Shown piece after piece: positions 8,709 through 18,333 of a stretch of DNA of 64,000 nt (position 1 is its first letter; each line of letters starts with the position of its first letter). A model generated the notes under the pieces. That model searched no databases and was not told the origin of the DNA. It worked only from the letters and a program-made list of their open reading frames with translations. Source of the stretch: Pseudomonadota bacterium (GTDB lineage Bacteria; Pseudomonadota; Gammaproteobacteria; Burkholderiales; Burkholderiaceae_C); contig JAEZWW010000008.1 of the NCBI GenBank assembly GCA_023442945.1, forward strand, positions 1 through 64,000, given 5' to 3'. A program made the position numbers and the translations under genes.

Positions 8709-8757
8709 AGGCGCGAGGGCGCAAGCCACGCCAGCCGCCGCTCGGCTACGCTCGGCC

Positions 8758-9654
8758 ATGCTCCAAGTCATTCCGCAGCTGCTGCTCGGTCTGCCCAACT
8801 GCCGCACCTGGTTGACGGACGGCCGCTCGACCGTCATCCACAAGACGCTGGCGGCGAGCCTGCCGGACGTGGGCAAGTTCGTGGCCGTGCCGCTGCTGCT
8901 GTACCTGCGCCATGGCGAACAGCACATCCGCGACGCGGACGGCGGTCAGCAGGTGCTGAAACCCGGGCAGCTGCTGTACTTGCCTCGCGACGTGTACGTG
9001 GTGTCCGACTTCGTGCCCGCGGGTGGGCGGCCGCTGGAGGCGCTGCTCTTCTTCATCGACGACGGGCTGATGGATCGGTTCTTGCGCAGCCAGCGCCCGG
9101 CGCTGCTGCCAGCTAACGAGATCCCTGTGGCGGCAGAAGAAAGCGCCCGCACCTTATCCGCCGGTCCGCAGGTCGTGGCCTTCATGGACGCGCTGGAGCA
9201 GGTCTACGCTCACGGCGCCACTGCGGATGCCGCTTTGCTGGAATTGAAGATGCTGGAGCTGCTGCACCTGCTGTCGGCCCAGGCGGATGGGCGGGCCTGG
9301 ATCGACAGCCTGGCCGCCGCGCGCCGTGGCCCGCGCCCGGCGATTGCCGACACCATGCGCCGCTACGCCGCCCACGGGCTGACGGTGGCCGACTACGCCG
9401 CGCTGGCGCGCCGCAGCGTGTCCAGCTTTGGCCGCGACTTCCGGCGCCTGTACGGCCAGACGCCGCTGCAGTGGCTGACGACGCAGCGCCTGGACGCCGC
9501 GCAGGCCGCGCTGGCGCAGGGCAGCAGCGTGACGGAGGCGGGTCTGGTGGCCGGCTACAGCAACGTGTCGCACTTCATTCGGGCGTACAAGCGGCGCTTT
9601 GGCGACACGCCCAAGCGGGCGCAGCAGCAGGCCGGTGGCGTGTGGGCAGGGTGA
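8758..9654 (+). CDS. AraC family transcriptional regulator
   Basis: This 298-residue protein has an N-terminal sensor region with a cupin-like stretch (about 45-100, KPGQLLYLPRDVYVV). Its C-terminal AraC double helix-turn-helix (about 195-290) includes GRDFRRLYGQTPLQWLTTQRL and the second helix pair AGYSNVSHFIRAYKRRFGDTP. The target is not known; the ABM gene just upstream is the obvious candidate. Confidence 0.87.
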   Translation: MLQVIPQLLLGLPNCRTWLTDGRSTVIHKTLAASLPDVGKFVAVPLLLYLRHGEQHIRDADGGQQVLKPGQLLYLPRDVYVVSDFVPAGGRPLEALLFFIDDGLMDRFLRSQRPALLPANEIPVAAEESARTLSAGPQVVAFMDALEQVYAHGATADAALLELKMLELLHLLSAQADGRAWIDSLAAARRGPRPAIADTMRRYAAHGLTVADYAALARRSVSSFGRDFRRLYGQTPLQWLTTQRLDAAQAALAQGSSVTEAGLVAGYSNVSHFIRAYKRRFGDTPKRAQQQAGGVWAG

Positions 9655-9733
9655 CGCGCGTCAGCGACGCGGCGCAGCGCAGGGCCCAGGGCGTGGCGCG
9701 TATCGGCGGAGTGCGCCGATCGCAATGATTTTG

Positions 9734-9763
9734 ATAGCTGGCCGCGCAGGTGGCTCTAGGGCC
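9734..9763 (+). repeat. Dispersed repeat I, copy 6
   Basis: This forward copy (ATAGCTGGCCGCGCAG, CTCTAGGGCCG) lies in the 184-base gap between the AraC gene and the converging ffh gene. No clear T-tract terminator is seen in that gap. Confidence 0.75.
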
Positions 9764-9838
9764 GCACCGCGTTATGGCTTGAAAACAGGCCTGCTGGCGC
9801 GCAAGCCCTGGCTGACCCACGGGCCGGGCCGGCCGACT

Positions 9839-11260
9839 TCAGAACGGGAACTTGCCCCCGCCCGGCCCGCCCATGCCCGGCGGCATCGGCGGCATGCCAC
9901 CGCCGCCGCCCATCAGGCCTTTCATGCCACCCAGGCGCTTCATCATCTTCATCAGGCCGCCGCCCTTCATCTGCTTCATCATGCCCTGCATCTGCTCGAA
10001 TTCCTTGAGCAGGCGGTTGACTTCCTGCACGTGCACGCCGGCGCCCGCGGCGATGCGGCGCTTGCGGCTGGCTTTCAGCAGCTCGGGCTTCTTGCGCTCT
10101 TGCGCGGTCATGCTGTTGATGATGCCTTCCTTGCGGCGGATGTCCTTTTCGGCGCGGGTCAGGTCGGCGTCGGTGGCCTTGGCGGCCATTTGCGCGGGCA
10201 GCTTGTCCATCAGGCTGCCCAGGCCACCCATTTGCTTCATCTGCTGCAACTGGCCCAGGAAGTCCTGCAGATCGAAGCCGCTGCCGCTCTTGACCTTGTC
10301 GGCCAGATTCTTGGCCGCTTCGATGTCGACGTTGGCGGTGACCTGCTCGACCAGCGCGACCACGTCGCCCATGCCCAGGATGCGGCCGGCGTGCCGTTCG
10401 GCGTCGAACACTTCCAGCCCGTCGATCTTTTCGCTGACGCCGGCAAACTTGATCGGCGCGCCCGTGACCTGGCGCACCGACAGCGCCGCGCCACCGCGCG
10501 AATCGCCGTCCATCTTGGTCAGCACGATGCCCGTGAGCGGCAGCGCGTCTTTGAAGGCCTTGGCGGTATTGGCCGCGTCCTGGCCCTGCATGGCATCGAC
10601 CACGAACAGGGTTTCGACCGGGTTCAGCGCGCCGTGCAGGGTCTTGATCTCCTGCATCAGCGCCTCGTCAATCGCCAGGCGGCCGGCGGTGTCGACGATC
10701 AGCACGTCGTAAAAATGCGTCTTGGCGTGCGTCAGCGCCGCGCGGGCGATGTCCAGCGGCTTCTGCTCGGGCGTGGACGGGAACCAGTCGGCGCCGGCCT
10801 GGCCGGTGACGGTCTTGAGCTGCTCGATGGCGGCGGGGCGGTACACGTCGCCCGACACCGTCAGCACCTTTTTCTTGCGCTTTTGCACCAGGTGGCGCGC
10901 CAGCTTGGCGGTGGTGGTGGTCTTGCCGGAGCCCTGCAGGCCGGCCATCAGGATGATGGCGGGCGGCTGCGCGGCCAGGTTCAGGTCGCTGATGCCCTCG
11001 CCCATGGTGGCGGCGAGTTCGCGGTTGACGATGCCGACCAGCGCCTGACCGGGCTTCAGGCTGCCCAGCACTTCCTGGCCCAGCGCCTTGTCCTTGACGC
11101 GGGCAATGAAGTCGCGCACCACGGGCAAGGCGACGTCGGCCTCGAGCAGGGCCATGCGCACTTCGCGCAGCATGTCCTGCACGTTGGCTTCGGTGATTCG
11201 GGCCTGGCCGGAGATCTTCTTGACCAGGCTGGAGAGTTTGTCGGTAAGGGCAGTGGCCAT
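9839..11260 (-). CDS. ffh: Signal recognition particle protein Ffh
   Basis: This 473-residue GTPase binds 4.5S RNA and signal peptides of membrane proteins and delivers ribosomes to FtsY. It has an N domain (1-95), a G domain with the P-loop GLQGSGKTTTT (G107-K113), DTAGRL and TKMDGDSRGG, and a Met-rich M domain that ends in a Gly/Met/Pro tail (GGMPPMPPGMGG). The ATG at 11260 gives the usual MATALTDKLS start; a TTG two codons earlier is less likely. It is divergent from ypjD, as in many proteobacteria. Confidence 0.97.
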   Translation of the reverse strand: MATALTDKLSSLVKKISGQARITEANVQDMLREVRMALLEADVALPVVRDFIARVKDKALGQEVLGSLKPGQALVGIVNRELAATMGEGISDLNLAAQPPAIILMAGLQGSGKTTTTAKLARHLVQKRKKKVLTVSGDVYRPAAIEQLKTVTGQAGADWFPSTPEQKPLDIARAALTHAKTHFYDVLIVDTAGRLAIDEALMQEIKTLHGALNPVETLFVVDAMQGQDAANTAKAFKDALPLTGIVLTKMDGDSRGGAALSVRQVTGAPIKFAGVSEKIDGLEVFDAERHAGRILGMGDVVALVEQVTANVDIEAAKNLADKVKSGSGFDLQDFLGQLQQMKQMGGLGSLMDKLPAQMAAKATDADLTRAEKDIRRKEGIINSMTAQERKKPELLKASRKRRIAAGAGVHVQEVNRLLKEFEQMQGMMKQMKGGGLMKMMKRLGGMKGLMGGGGGMPPMPPGMGGPGGGKFPF

Positions 11261-11357
11261 GAGCAAAACGCAGCTTGCGGTCGCAGTGCGTGGAAAACGC
11301 CGGATGAAGGCGGTGCGTGCCCCCGGGAGCGAGGGGCCAAACCGCTAAACTTTGCCC

Positions 11358-12167
11358 ATGATTCTAGCCAGCGCCTCCCCCCTCGGTCTGCTGCTGAGCG
11401 CCGCGGCCGCGCTGGCGTACGCCGTGCCCGCCCTGGGCGCGCGCGCCATGGGTGGCGTGAGCGCGCGGCGCGTGCTGCTGCTCGCCTGGCTGCTGCACGG
11501 TCTGCTGTTGGCCTACAACCTGCTGAACGGGCCGCCGCGCTTCGGTTTTGCGCCCGCGCTGTCGATCACCGTGTGGCTGGCGCTGACCGTGTACGCGGTC
11601 GAAAGCCAGCTGTACCCGCAAATGCGCGCGCGCTGGGCGCTGGCGGGCTTTGGCGCGGTGGCGATTGTGCTGGCGCTGCTGTTCCCCGGCACAGCGCTGC
11701 CGCACACCTCGTCGCCGCTGCTGCCGTTGCACTGGGCGCTGGGCATCGCGGCCTACGGCATGTTCGCCGCCGCGGTCGCCCACGGCTGGCTGATGACGCG
11801 GGCGGAACACCAGATGCGCGCCGCGTCGCAGGCGGTGGAAGGCGGCGTGCCGCTGCTGACGCTGGAGCGGCTGATGTTCCGCTTTGTCGGCGCGGGCTTC
11901 GTGCTGCTGACGCTCACCGTGGTGGTCGGCGCCTTCTTTGGCGAACACATCTACGGCGCCAGCCACACCGGCTGGCGCTGGGACCACAAGCGCACGTTTA
12001 CCGTGCTGTCGTGGATCACCTTTGCCGCCCTGCTGATCGGCCGCTGGCGCCTGGGCTGGCGCGGACGGCGCGCGGTGCGCGTGCTGTACGCCGGCGCGGC
12101 GCTGCTGCTGCTGGGCTACGTCGGATCGCGCTTCGTGCTGGAAGTGCTGTTGGGGCGCGGGGCATGA
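11358..12167 (+). CDS. ypjD: Inner-membrane cytochrome c assembly-like protein (YpjD/CcsA family)
   Basis: This 269-residue polytopic membrane protein has about eight hydrophobic segments and a conserved C-terminal stretch with WRWDHKRTFTVLSWITFA. It belongs to the CcsA/HemX-like family, and its position next to ffh is that of E. coli ypjD. Its exact role is not established. The ATG at 11358 is used; the next gene begins within its stop codon (ATGA). Confidence 0.83.
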   Translation: MILASASPLGLLLSAAAALAYAVPALGARAMGGVSARRVLLLAWLLHGLLLAYNLLNGPPRFGFAPALSITVWLALTVYAVESQLYPQMRARWALAGFGAVAIVLALLFPGTALPHTSSPLLPLHWALGIAAYGMFAAAVAHGWLMTRAEHQMRAASQAVEGGVPLLTLERLMFRFVGAGFVLLTLTVVVGAFFGEHIYGASHTGWRWDHKRTFTVLSWITFAALLIGRWRLGWRGRRAVRVLYAGAALLLLGYVGSRFVLEVLLGRGA

Positions 12168-12391
12168 AGCTGCTGATCGTCCTGCTGGCGGTGGCGGCCG
12201 GTGTGTGGCTCTGGCAACGCGGTCGCGCCCGCGCCCTGCGCGATGCTGCCGCGCCGCGCAAGTCGACCAAGGCATTGCCCATGGTGCGCTGCGCGCGCTG
12301 CGGCACCCACGTACCGGGCAACGAGGCGGAGGTCGGCCAGCACGGCAGCTACTGCACCAGCGCCCACCGCCGCGAGAGCGAAGGCGCATGA
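12164..12391 (+). CDS. PP0621-family small membrane-anchored zinc-ribbon-like protein
   Basis: This 75-residue protein has one N-terminal transmembrane segment (about 2-18) and a soluble tail with cysteines in the pattern CARC...YCTSAH, which could hold a metal. It is coupled by ATGA overlaps both to ypjD upstream and to pilS downstream. This small family is often found next to pilSR. Function unknown. Confidence 0.75.
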   Translation: MKLLIVLLAVAAGVWLWQRGRARALRDAAAPRKSTKALPMVRCARCGTHVPGNEAEVGQHGSYCTSAHRRESEGA

Positions 12392-14124
12392 ACGCGGCCG
12401 CGCGCTTCGGCGTCACCGCGCCGCCCAGCCAACTGCTGTCCTACGACAGCCGCGGCTTGGTGGACGGCGAGCTGCCGGGCTTCACCCGGCTGTGGACGGC
12501 CTTCATGTCCGCGCGCATCGTCATGGCCGTGGCCATTCTGGGCATGCACCTGGCGGTCCACGCGTGGGTACGCCCGTTGCCGCTGTGGGTGCTGGGCGCC
12601 TGCCTGGGCTACCTCATGCTGACGATTCTGGTGCGCGTGCTGGCGCGCCCGCGCGGGCCGGGCCGGCCGTTTGACGCACAGTGGCTCTACACCGTCGGCG
12701 CGGACCTGGTGTTTTTTGTGTCGCTGCAGTCGCAGCAAAGTGTGGGCGTGAACTACACGCCGCTGCTGGCGCTGCCGGTGCTGATGAGCGCCATCATGGG
12801 TACACGCGCGCTGGCGCTGGGCACGGCGGCGCTGGTCACCCTGGCCTTGCTGGGGCAGATCGCGTGGTCCGCCGACATCCCCTCCGGCACGAGCACCACC
12901 GACATGGCCCAGGCCGGGCTGACCGGGGCCGGCCTGCTGATCCTGGCCCTGCTGACCAACCAGTTGGCGATGCGGCTGGCCCGCGAAGAGGGCTCGGCCC
13001 GCCGCAACCGGGTCGAAGCCCAGGTGCAGTCGCTGGTCAACGGCATGGTGATCGACGCCATGGACGATGGCGTGCTGGTCGTAGACACCGACTACCTGGT
13101 GCGCAGTGCCAACCCGGCGGCGCGGCTGATGCTGGGGTCCGACCAGGAGGTCACACCCGACCAGTTCGTGCTGGACGACAACCCGGCCTGGGTGCAGCTC
13201 GCCCACATCGCGCGCGAAACCTTCGAGAACGAGCCGGTGGACGGCATCGAGATCACCCTGCACCACGAAGACCGCCACAGCAGCCGCCTGCAGGTGCGCA
13301 CGCAGCGCACGCCTGCCGTTGGCGACAGCGGCCGCAGCCTGTGCGTGATGTTCCTGCAGGACATGCGCGAGATGGAAGCCCAGCTGCGCACTGAAAAGCT
13401 GGCCGCCATGGGCCGCATGTCGGCCGCCGTGGCGCACGAAATCCGCAACCCGTTGGCCGCCATCAGCCAGGCCAACGCGCTGCTGGAAGAAGATCTGACG
13501 GCGCCCGGCCAATTGCGCCTGACGGCCATGGTGCGCCAGAACGCCGATCGGCTGGGCCACATCGTCGAAGACGTGCTGGACGTGGTGCGGGCGCAGGGCA
13601 CGTCCGAGCCCTTCGCCTCCGACGCGGTGGAGCTGGACGCCAGCGTGCAGGGCTTTTGCGCCGAATGGTGCGCGCAGAACAGGATGGGCGACCGCCTGCA
13701 GGTCCATCTCGGCCTGCCGGACGACTTGTCGGTGCAGTTCGCGCACGAGCACCTGCGCCGCATCCTGGTCAACCTGCTGGACAACGCGGCGCGCTACGCC
13801 AGTCGCAGCACCGGCGCGATCCAGGTGTCGACCCAGGCGATCCGCCACGGTCCGGTGCTGCTGATGGTCTGGAGCGACGGGCTGCCGCTGGAGCCCAGTG
13901 TGCGCCGTCATTTGTTTGAACCTTTCTTCTCGTCCGAGAGCCGCTCCAGCGGCCTGGGCCTGTTCATCTGCCGCGAGCTGTGCGAGCGCCATGGCGCCAA
14001 CATCGGCTACGAACGCACCGAGCGCAGCCAGCAAGGCGCGCCGCAGGCCGGCAACGAATTTTTCGTCAGCTTCCGCCGCGCGCCCGGCAGCTACACGACG
14101 ACCTTCATGGACCCCAACGTTTGA
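12388..14124 (+). CDS. pilS: Sensor histidine kinase PilS
   Basis: This 578-residue membrane kinase should phosphorylate PilR to control type IV pilus genes. It has about six N-terminal hydrophobic segments (40-195), a PAS-like region (215-330, MDDGVLVVDTDYLVRSANPAA), the phospho-acceptor H350 in AAVAHEIRNP, and an ATPase domain with an N box (NLLDNAARYA) and GLGLFICRELCERHG. Its ATG overlaps the previous stop codon. pilR follows after one base, so they form one unit. No pilin gene is in the window. Confidence 0.92.
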   Translation: MNAAARFGVTAPPSQLLSYDSRGLVDGELPGFTRLWTAFMSARIVMAVAILGMHLAVHAWVRPLPLWVLGACLGYLMLTILVRVLARPRGPGRPFDAQWLYTVGADLVFFVSLQSQQSVGVNYTPLLALPVLMSAIMGTRALALGTAALVTLALLGQIAWSADIPSGTSTTDMAQAGLTGAGLLILALLTNQLAMRLAREEGSARRNRVEAQVQSLVNGMVIDAMDDGVLVVDTDYLVRSANPAARLMLGSDQEVTPDQFVLDDNPAWVQLAHIARETFENEPVDGIEITLHHEDRHSSRLQVRTQRTPAVGDSGRSLCVMFLQDMREMEAQLRTEKLAAMGRMSAAVAHEIRNPLAAISQANALLEEDLTAPGQLRLTAMVRQNADRLGHIVEDVLDVVRAQGTSEPFASDAVELDASVQGFCAEWCAQNRMGDRLQVHLGLPDDLSVQFAHEHLRRILVNLLDNAARYASRSTGAIQVSTQAIRHGPVLLMVWSDGLPLEPSVRRHLFEPFFSSESRSSGLGLFICRELCERHGANIGYERTERSQQGAPQAGNEFFVSFRRAPGSYTTTFMDPNV

Positions 14125-14125
14125 C

Positions 14126-15694
14126 ATGACCGCTTCCCTGAGCCCACCCGCCACCGCGCGCGTCCTGGTGGTGGACGACGAACCCGACCTGCGCACGCTG
14201 TACGAGCTGACCTTGCTGCGCGAAGGCCATGAAGTGCAGGCCGCGGGCACGGTGGCCGAGGCGCGCGATCGGCTGGCGGCGCAGGGCTTTGACGTCGTGA
14301 TCACCGACATGCGCTTGCCCGACGGGCTGGGCCTGGATCTGCTGCGTGAACTGGTGGCGCAACAGCGCCCGGAGCGCTGCATCGTCATCACCGCCTACGG
14401 TTCGGCCGAAAACGCGGTGGAAGCCCTGAAATGCGGCGCGTTCGACTACCTGACCAAGCCGGTCGATCTGAAGCAGTTCCGCGGCGTGGTCGCCTCGGCG
14501 CTGCAGACGCCGGGCCGCTCGCCCGGTGCACAGATCGCTGCGTTCCCTGCTGTGGCGGCGCTGGCCGAAGCCGCACCTCCGTCAGGCAGCGCGCGCAGCG
14601 CTGCACCACCCGCACCGGCCGAAGCCGCCCCGACCACGCCCGGCGCACAGGCCCTGGCGCGCATGGTGGGCGATTCGCCGGCCATGCGCAGCGTCAAGCA
14701 CCGCATCGCCAAGGTCGCGCGCAGCATGGCGCCGGTGCTGGTGCATGGCGAGTCCGGCACCGGCAAAGAACTGGCGGCCCAGGCGGTGCACGCCAATAGC
14801 CACCGCCATGCCGGGCCGTTTGTGCCCGTCAACTGCGGCGCCATTCCTGAAAACCTGCTCGAAGCCGAATTCTTCGGCGCGCGCAAGGGCTCCTACACCG
14901 GTGCGGCGACCGACCGCGAAGGTTTTTTTCAAGCCGCGCAAGGCGGCACGCTGTTCCTGGACGAGATCGGCGACCTGCCCTTGGCCATGCAGGCCAAGCT
15001 GCTGCGGGCGATCCAGGAGCGGCGCGTGCGCCCGCTGGGCGAAACGCAGGAAGAAGCGGTGGACGTGCGCATCGTCAGCGCCACCCACAAGGACCTGGCG
15101 GCCGAAGTGCAGGCCGGGCGCTTCCGCCAGGACTTGTACTACCGCCTGAACGTGATCGAGGTCGTCGTGCCACCGCTGCGCGAGCGCCGCGAAGACCTGC
15201 CCGCGCTGTGCGAAGCCCTGCTGGCACGCATCCCCACCGACGGCAGCGGCGCGCCGCACCGCCTGACCGAACGGCAGATGGCCGACATCCTGGCCGCGCC
15301 GCTGGACGGCAACGTGCGCGAGCTGGAAAACCTGCTGCACCGCGCCGTCGCGCTGGGCGAGGCGGGCGATTCGGGCTTTGGGGAGCTGCCCTTGTTCGAT
15401 TCGTCACCCGCGCCGATCGCGGGCCCGGACTTCGAGTCGACGGCCGCAGGCGAGCTCGAACCGGCTGGCGACGCCGATCCGCAGACCGGCACCGCCCCAC
15501 TGCCGCAGGACCTGGAGCGCTGGCTGGACGCGCAGGAGCGCCGCGTGTTGGTGCGCGCATTGGACGAAACCGGCTTCAACCGCACCGCCGCAGCCGCGCT
15601 GCTGGGCCTGAACCTGCGCCAGATGCGCTACCGCATGTCGCGCCTGGGCATCACCGAGCCGGGCAGCGGTGACGCTGGCGATGGCAACGCCTGA
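14126..15694 (+). CDS. pilR: Sigma-54-dependent response regulator PilR
   Basis: This 522-residue NtrC-type activator has a receiver domain (12-125) with phospho-acceptor Asp61. An AAA+ domain follows, with Walker A GESGTGKE (208-215), the sigma-54 contact loop GSYTGA (255-260) and Walker B FLDEIGD. A Fis-type HTH closes the protein (NRTAAAALLGLNLRQMRYRM). The contact loop has Tyr where most family members have Phe, a mild change. An Ala/Pro-rich linker (130-172) is longer than usual. It should activate pilA with RpoN. Confidence 0.93.
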   Translation: MTASLSPPATARVLVVDDEPDLRTLYELTLLREGHEVQAAGTVAEARDRLAAQGFDVVITDMRLPDGLGLDLLRELVAQQRPERCIVITAYGSAENAVEALKCGAFDYLTKPVDLKQFRGVVASALQTPGRSPGAQIAAFPAVAALAEAAPPSGSARSAAPPAPAEAAPTTPGAQALARMVGDSPAMRSVKHRIAKVARSMAPVLVHGESGTGKELAAQAVHANSHRHAGPFVPVNCGAIPENLLEAEFFGARKGSYTGAATDREGFFQAAQGGTLFLDEIGDLPLAMQAKLLRAIQERRVRPLGETQEEAVDVRIVSATHKDLAAEVQAGRFRQDLYYRLNVIEVVVPPLRERREDLPALCEALLARIPTDGSGAPHRLTERQMADILAAPLDGNVRELENLLHRAVALGEAGDSGFGELPLFDSSPAPIAGPDFESTAAGELEPAGDADPQTGTAPLPQDLERWLDAQERRVLVRALDETGFNRTAAAALLGLNLRQMRYRMSRLGITEPGSGDAGDGNA

Positions 15695-16268
15695 GGCGCG
15701 CACGCCCGGGCTGTGGCAAGGCGGCTGGTACCGCCGCGCGCGCGCCCTGCCCTCGCCCAACTTCGGCCCGCGCCCCAAGGGCACGGCCATCGACCTGGTG
15801 GTGGTGCATTCCATCAGCCTGCCGCCCGGCCGCTACGGCGGTGACGAGGTGCAGGCGCTCTTCACCAACACGCTCGACTGGGACGCGCATCCCTACTTCC
15901 AGCAGATCCGCGGCATGGAGGTGTCGGCCCATTTCTACGTGCGCCGCACAGGGGCGCTGTGGCAGTTTGTCAGCGTCGACGACCGTGCTTGGCACGCCGG
16001 GCGGTCCAGCTTTCGCGGCCGCGACAACTGCAACGACTACTCAGTCGGCATCGAGTTGGAAGGCCTGGAAGGCGAGCGCTTCACCGCGCGGCAGTACGAG
16101 CGCCTGGGTAGCCTGGTGAGCGCGCTGGCCCAGCAGTGGCCGATCCGCGCGGTCACCGGGCACGAACACATTGCGCCAGGCCGCAAGCACGACCCGGGCG
16201 CGGGCTTCGACTGGGCGCGTCTGCGCCGGGACGTGAACGGGCGCGCTGGCGAGGTCGAACCGGCCTGA
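15681..16268 (+). CDS. ampD: 1,6-anhydro-N-acetylmuramyl-L-alanine amidase AmpD
   Basis: This 195-residue cytoplasmic zinc amidase recycles peptidoglycan by removing the peptide from anhydro-muropeptides. The predicted zinc ligands His43 (VVHS), His161 (GHEHIAPGRK) and Asp171 (HDPG) are all present. The ATG at 15681 overlaps the pilR end by 14 bases; a GTG at 15669 is an alternative. Loss of such enzymes raises AmpC in other bacteria, but no ampR or ampC is seen here. Confidence 0.92.
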   Translation: MATPEARTPGLWQGGWYRRARALPSPNFGPRPKGTAIDLVVVHSISLPPGRYGGDEVQALFTNTLDWDAHPYFQQIRGMEVSAHFYVRRTGALWQFVSVDDRAWHAGRSSFRGRDNCNDYSVGIELEGLEGERFTARQYERLGSLVSALAQQWPIRAVTGHEHIAPGRKHDPGAGFDWARLRRDVNGRAGEVEPA

Positions 16269-16314
16269 GCAGCATCGGCCCGCGCGGTCAGGCGCACTTG
16301 ACGCTACATTTTAA

Positions 16315-16346
16315 ATAGCTGCCTGCGCAGATGGCTGTAGGGCCAG
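16315..16346 (+). repeat. Dispersed repeat I, copy 7
   Basis: This near-consensus forward copy (ATAGCTGCCTGCGCAG, CTGTAGGGCCAG) sits between the converging ampD and paaK genes. Confidence 0.88.
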
Positions 16347-16383
16347 AGGTCAATTTCTTTAAAAATCAACCCCTCCACCCCTG

Positions 16384-17685
16384 TCACTTGGAGCGCAAGT
16401 CCACCACGCGCCGCGCCTTGCCCACGCTGCGCTCAATGCCGCCTTCGGCCTTCAGATCGATCTCGACGCTGGAGCCCACGTAGACCTTGATCTCGTGCTG
16501 CAGCAGCTTGGCGGCGGCGCGCGCTTCGATGCCGGCCGGGTCCACACCGGGCGCGGTTTCGACCTGCACCTTCAGGCAGTCCATCGGGCCTTCGCGCGTC
16601 AGCACGCACTGGTAGTGCGGCGACAGTTCGGCGCGCTTCAAGATCAGCTCTTCGATCTGCGTCGGGAACACGTTGACGCCGCGGATGATCATCATGTCGT
16701 CGCTGCGGCCGGTGATCTTCTGCATGCGGCGCATGGTGCGCGCGGTGCCGGGCAGCAGGCGCGTCAGGTCGCGCGTGCGGTAGCGGATGATGGGCAGCGC
16801 TTCCTTGCTCAGGCTGGTGAAGACGAGTTCGCCCTCGCTGCCGTCGGGCAGCACTGCGCCGGTTTCGGGGTCGATGATCTCGGGGTAGAAATGGTCTTCC
16901 CAGATCGTCGGGCCGTCCTTGGTTTCCACGCATTCGCTGGCGACGCCCGGGCCCATCACTTCGGACAGGCCGTAGATGTCCACCGCGTCGATGCCCATGC
17001 GCGCTTCCAGCGCGCTGCGCATCTCGTTGGTCCACGGTTCGGCGCCAAAGATGCCGGTGCGCAGCGACAGCGACTTGGGGTCGATGCCCATGCGCTCGAC
17101 CTCGTCGGCCACGGCCAGCATGTAGCTGGGCGTGACCATGATGATGTCGGGCTTGAAGTCCAGGAACAGCTGGATCTGCTTTTCGGTCTGGCCGCCGCCG
17201 AAGGGCACGACGGTCATGCCCAGTTTTTCGGCGCCGTAGTGCGCGCCCAGGCCGCCCGTGAACAGGCCGTAGCCGTAGCTGATGTGCACCATGTCGCCCT
17301 TGCGCGCGCCGGCCGCGCGGATCGACCGCGCCACAACGCCCGCCCAGGTGTCGATGTCGTTGCGGGTGTAGCCGACCACGGTGGGCTTGCCGGTCGTGCC
17401 GCTGCTGGCGTGGATGCGCGAGATCTGCTCGCGCGGCACGGCGAACATGCCGAATGGGTAGTTGTCGCGCAGGTCCGACTTGGTGGTGAACGGAAACTTG
17501 GCCAGATCGGCGAGCGTGTGCAAATCATCGGGGTGCACGCCGGCGGCGTCGAACTTGGCTTTGTAGACGGGCGAGTTGGCGTAGGCGTGCGTCAGCGTCT
17601 TCTTCAGCCGGTCGAACTGCAGCGCGCGCAGCTCATCCACGCTCGCCTTTTCAATCGGGTCCAGGGGCAGATCGGTCGTGCTCAT
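16384..17685 (-). CDS. paaK: Phenylacetate-CoA ligase
   Basis: This 433-residue cytoplasmic adenylate-forming enzyme activates phenylacetate to phenylacetyl-CoA. The ATP-binding stretch SSGTTGKPTVVGYT, the motif GIFGAEPWT and the C-terminal YRTRDLTRLL...ITGRSDDMMIIRGVNVFP are typical of PaaK. Length and ends match the family. It is the last gene of paaG-paaI-paaK. The ring-epoxidase genes (paaABCDE) and paaZ are not in the window, so the rest of the pathway must lie elsewhere. Confidence 0.93.
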   Translation of the reverse strand: MSTTDLPLDPIEKASVDELRALQFDRLKKTLTHAYANSPVYKAKFDAAGVHPDDLHTLADLAKFPFTTKSDLRDNYPFGMFAVPREQISRIHASSGTTGKPTVVGYTRNDIDTWAGVVARSIRAAGARKGDMVHISYGYGLFTGGLGAHYGAEKLGMTVVPFGGGQTEKQIQLFLDFKPDIIMVTPSYMLAVADEVERMGIDPKSLSLRTGIFGAEPWTNEMRSALEARMGIDAVDIYGLSEVMGPGVASECVETKDGPTIWEDHFYPEIIDPETGAVLPDGSEGELVFTSLSKEALPIIRYRTRDLTRLLPGTARTMRRMQKITGRSDDMMIIRGVNVFPTQIEELILKRAELSPHYQCVLTREGPMDCLKVQVETAPGVDPAGIEARAAAKLLQHEIKVYVGSSVEIDLKAEGGIERSVGKARRVVDLRSK

Positions 17686-17730
17686 GTGTGTCTCCGTGGG
17701 TCGTTCGTGGTCGTTCGCAGGGATAGGGAT

Positions 17731-18189
17731 TCAGCTGGCTTGCTCGACGGGCACGACATTGCCGCTGATCTGCGTGCTTTTGCCGCGGAACAGCGCCACC
17801 GTCTGGCCCTTCTGGTTGGTGATGCGGATGTCGTAGATGCCGTGGCGGCCGGCCAGCGACTGCTCGGTCGCCTCGGCCGTGAGCACGTCGCCCTCATAGG
17901 TCGGGCGCAGGAATTCGATCGAACAGCCGCTGGCCACCGTGTTGTGGTTGCGGCTGTTGCAGGCGTAGGCAAAGGTGGAATCGGCCAGCGTGAAGATGAA
18001 GCCGCCGTGGCAGATCTTGTGCCCGTTCAGGTGCAGCGGCTTGACCAGCATCTCCATCACCGCACGGCCCGGCTCGCAAGCCAGCAGCTTCATGCCCATC
18101 GTGGACTTGGACGCTTCGTCCTCGGCGTACATGGCTTCACCGACGCGGCGGGCCAGATCGGTATCGCTTTCGTTCAAGGGGGCAGTCAT
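17731..18189 (-). CDS. paaI: Hydroxyphenylacetyl-CoA thioesterase PaaI
   Basis: This 152-residue hotdog-fold thioesterase has the helix HGGFIFTLADSTFAYACN with the catalytic Asp. PaaI frees CoA from dead-end hydroxyphenylacetyl-CoA products. The ATG at 18189 follows AAGG on the minus strand. It sits between paaG and paaK in the same orientation. Confidence 0.9.
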   Translation of the reverse strand: MTAPLNESDTDLARRVGEAMYAEDEASKSTMGMKLLACEPGRAVMEMLVKPLHLNGHKICHGGFIFTLADSTFAYACNSRNHNTVASGCSIEFLRPTYEGDVLTAEATEQSLAGRHGIYDIRITNQKGQTVALFRGKSTQISGNVVPVEQAS

Positions 18190-18244
18190 GTGTCTTTTTA
18201 CCTTGGGTTGGGAGGAGATGCAGACCCCACCAGCGAACGCCGTG

Positions 18245-18322
18245 CTCGGACCCGCGCCGAGCACCGGCGTTGTCCCCCTCCCGAAGAGAGAGGGGGAAGG
18301 CGCCGCAGGCGCCTCAGGGGGT
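18245..18322 (-). repeat. Dispersed repeat II, copy 1
   Basis: This element lies between paaG and paaI. Its reverse complement reads CACCCCCTGAGGCGCCTGCG, then CCTTCCCCCTCTC and GGGGGACAACGCCG. The same pattern occurs at 34422-34500. The segment TCCCCCTC...GAGGGGGA forms a strong hairpin. Confidence 0.8.
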
Positions 18323-18333
18323 GCCCGCCGAAT

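Noticed and set aside
9599..12391. A 930-codon open frame on the plus strand across ffh and ypjD
   Set aside because: It runs antisense to ffh and out of frame with ypjD; its sequence is low-complexity His/Ala/Gly/Arg typical of GC-rich shadows. Only its end (12164-12391) is a real small gene.
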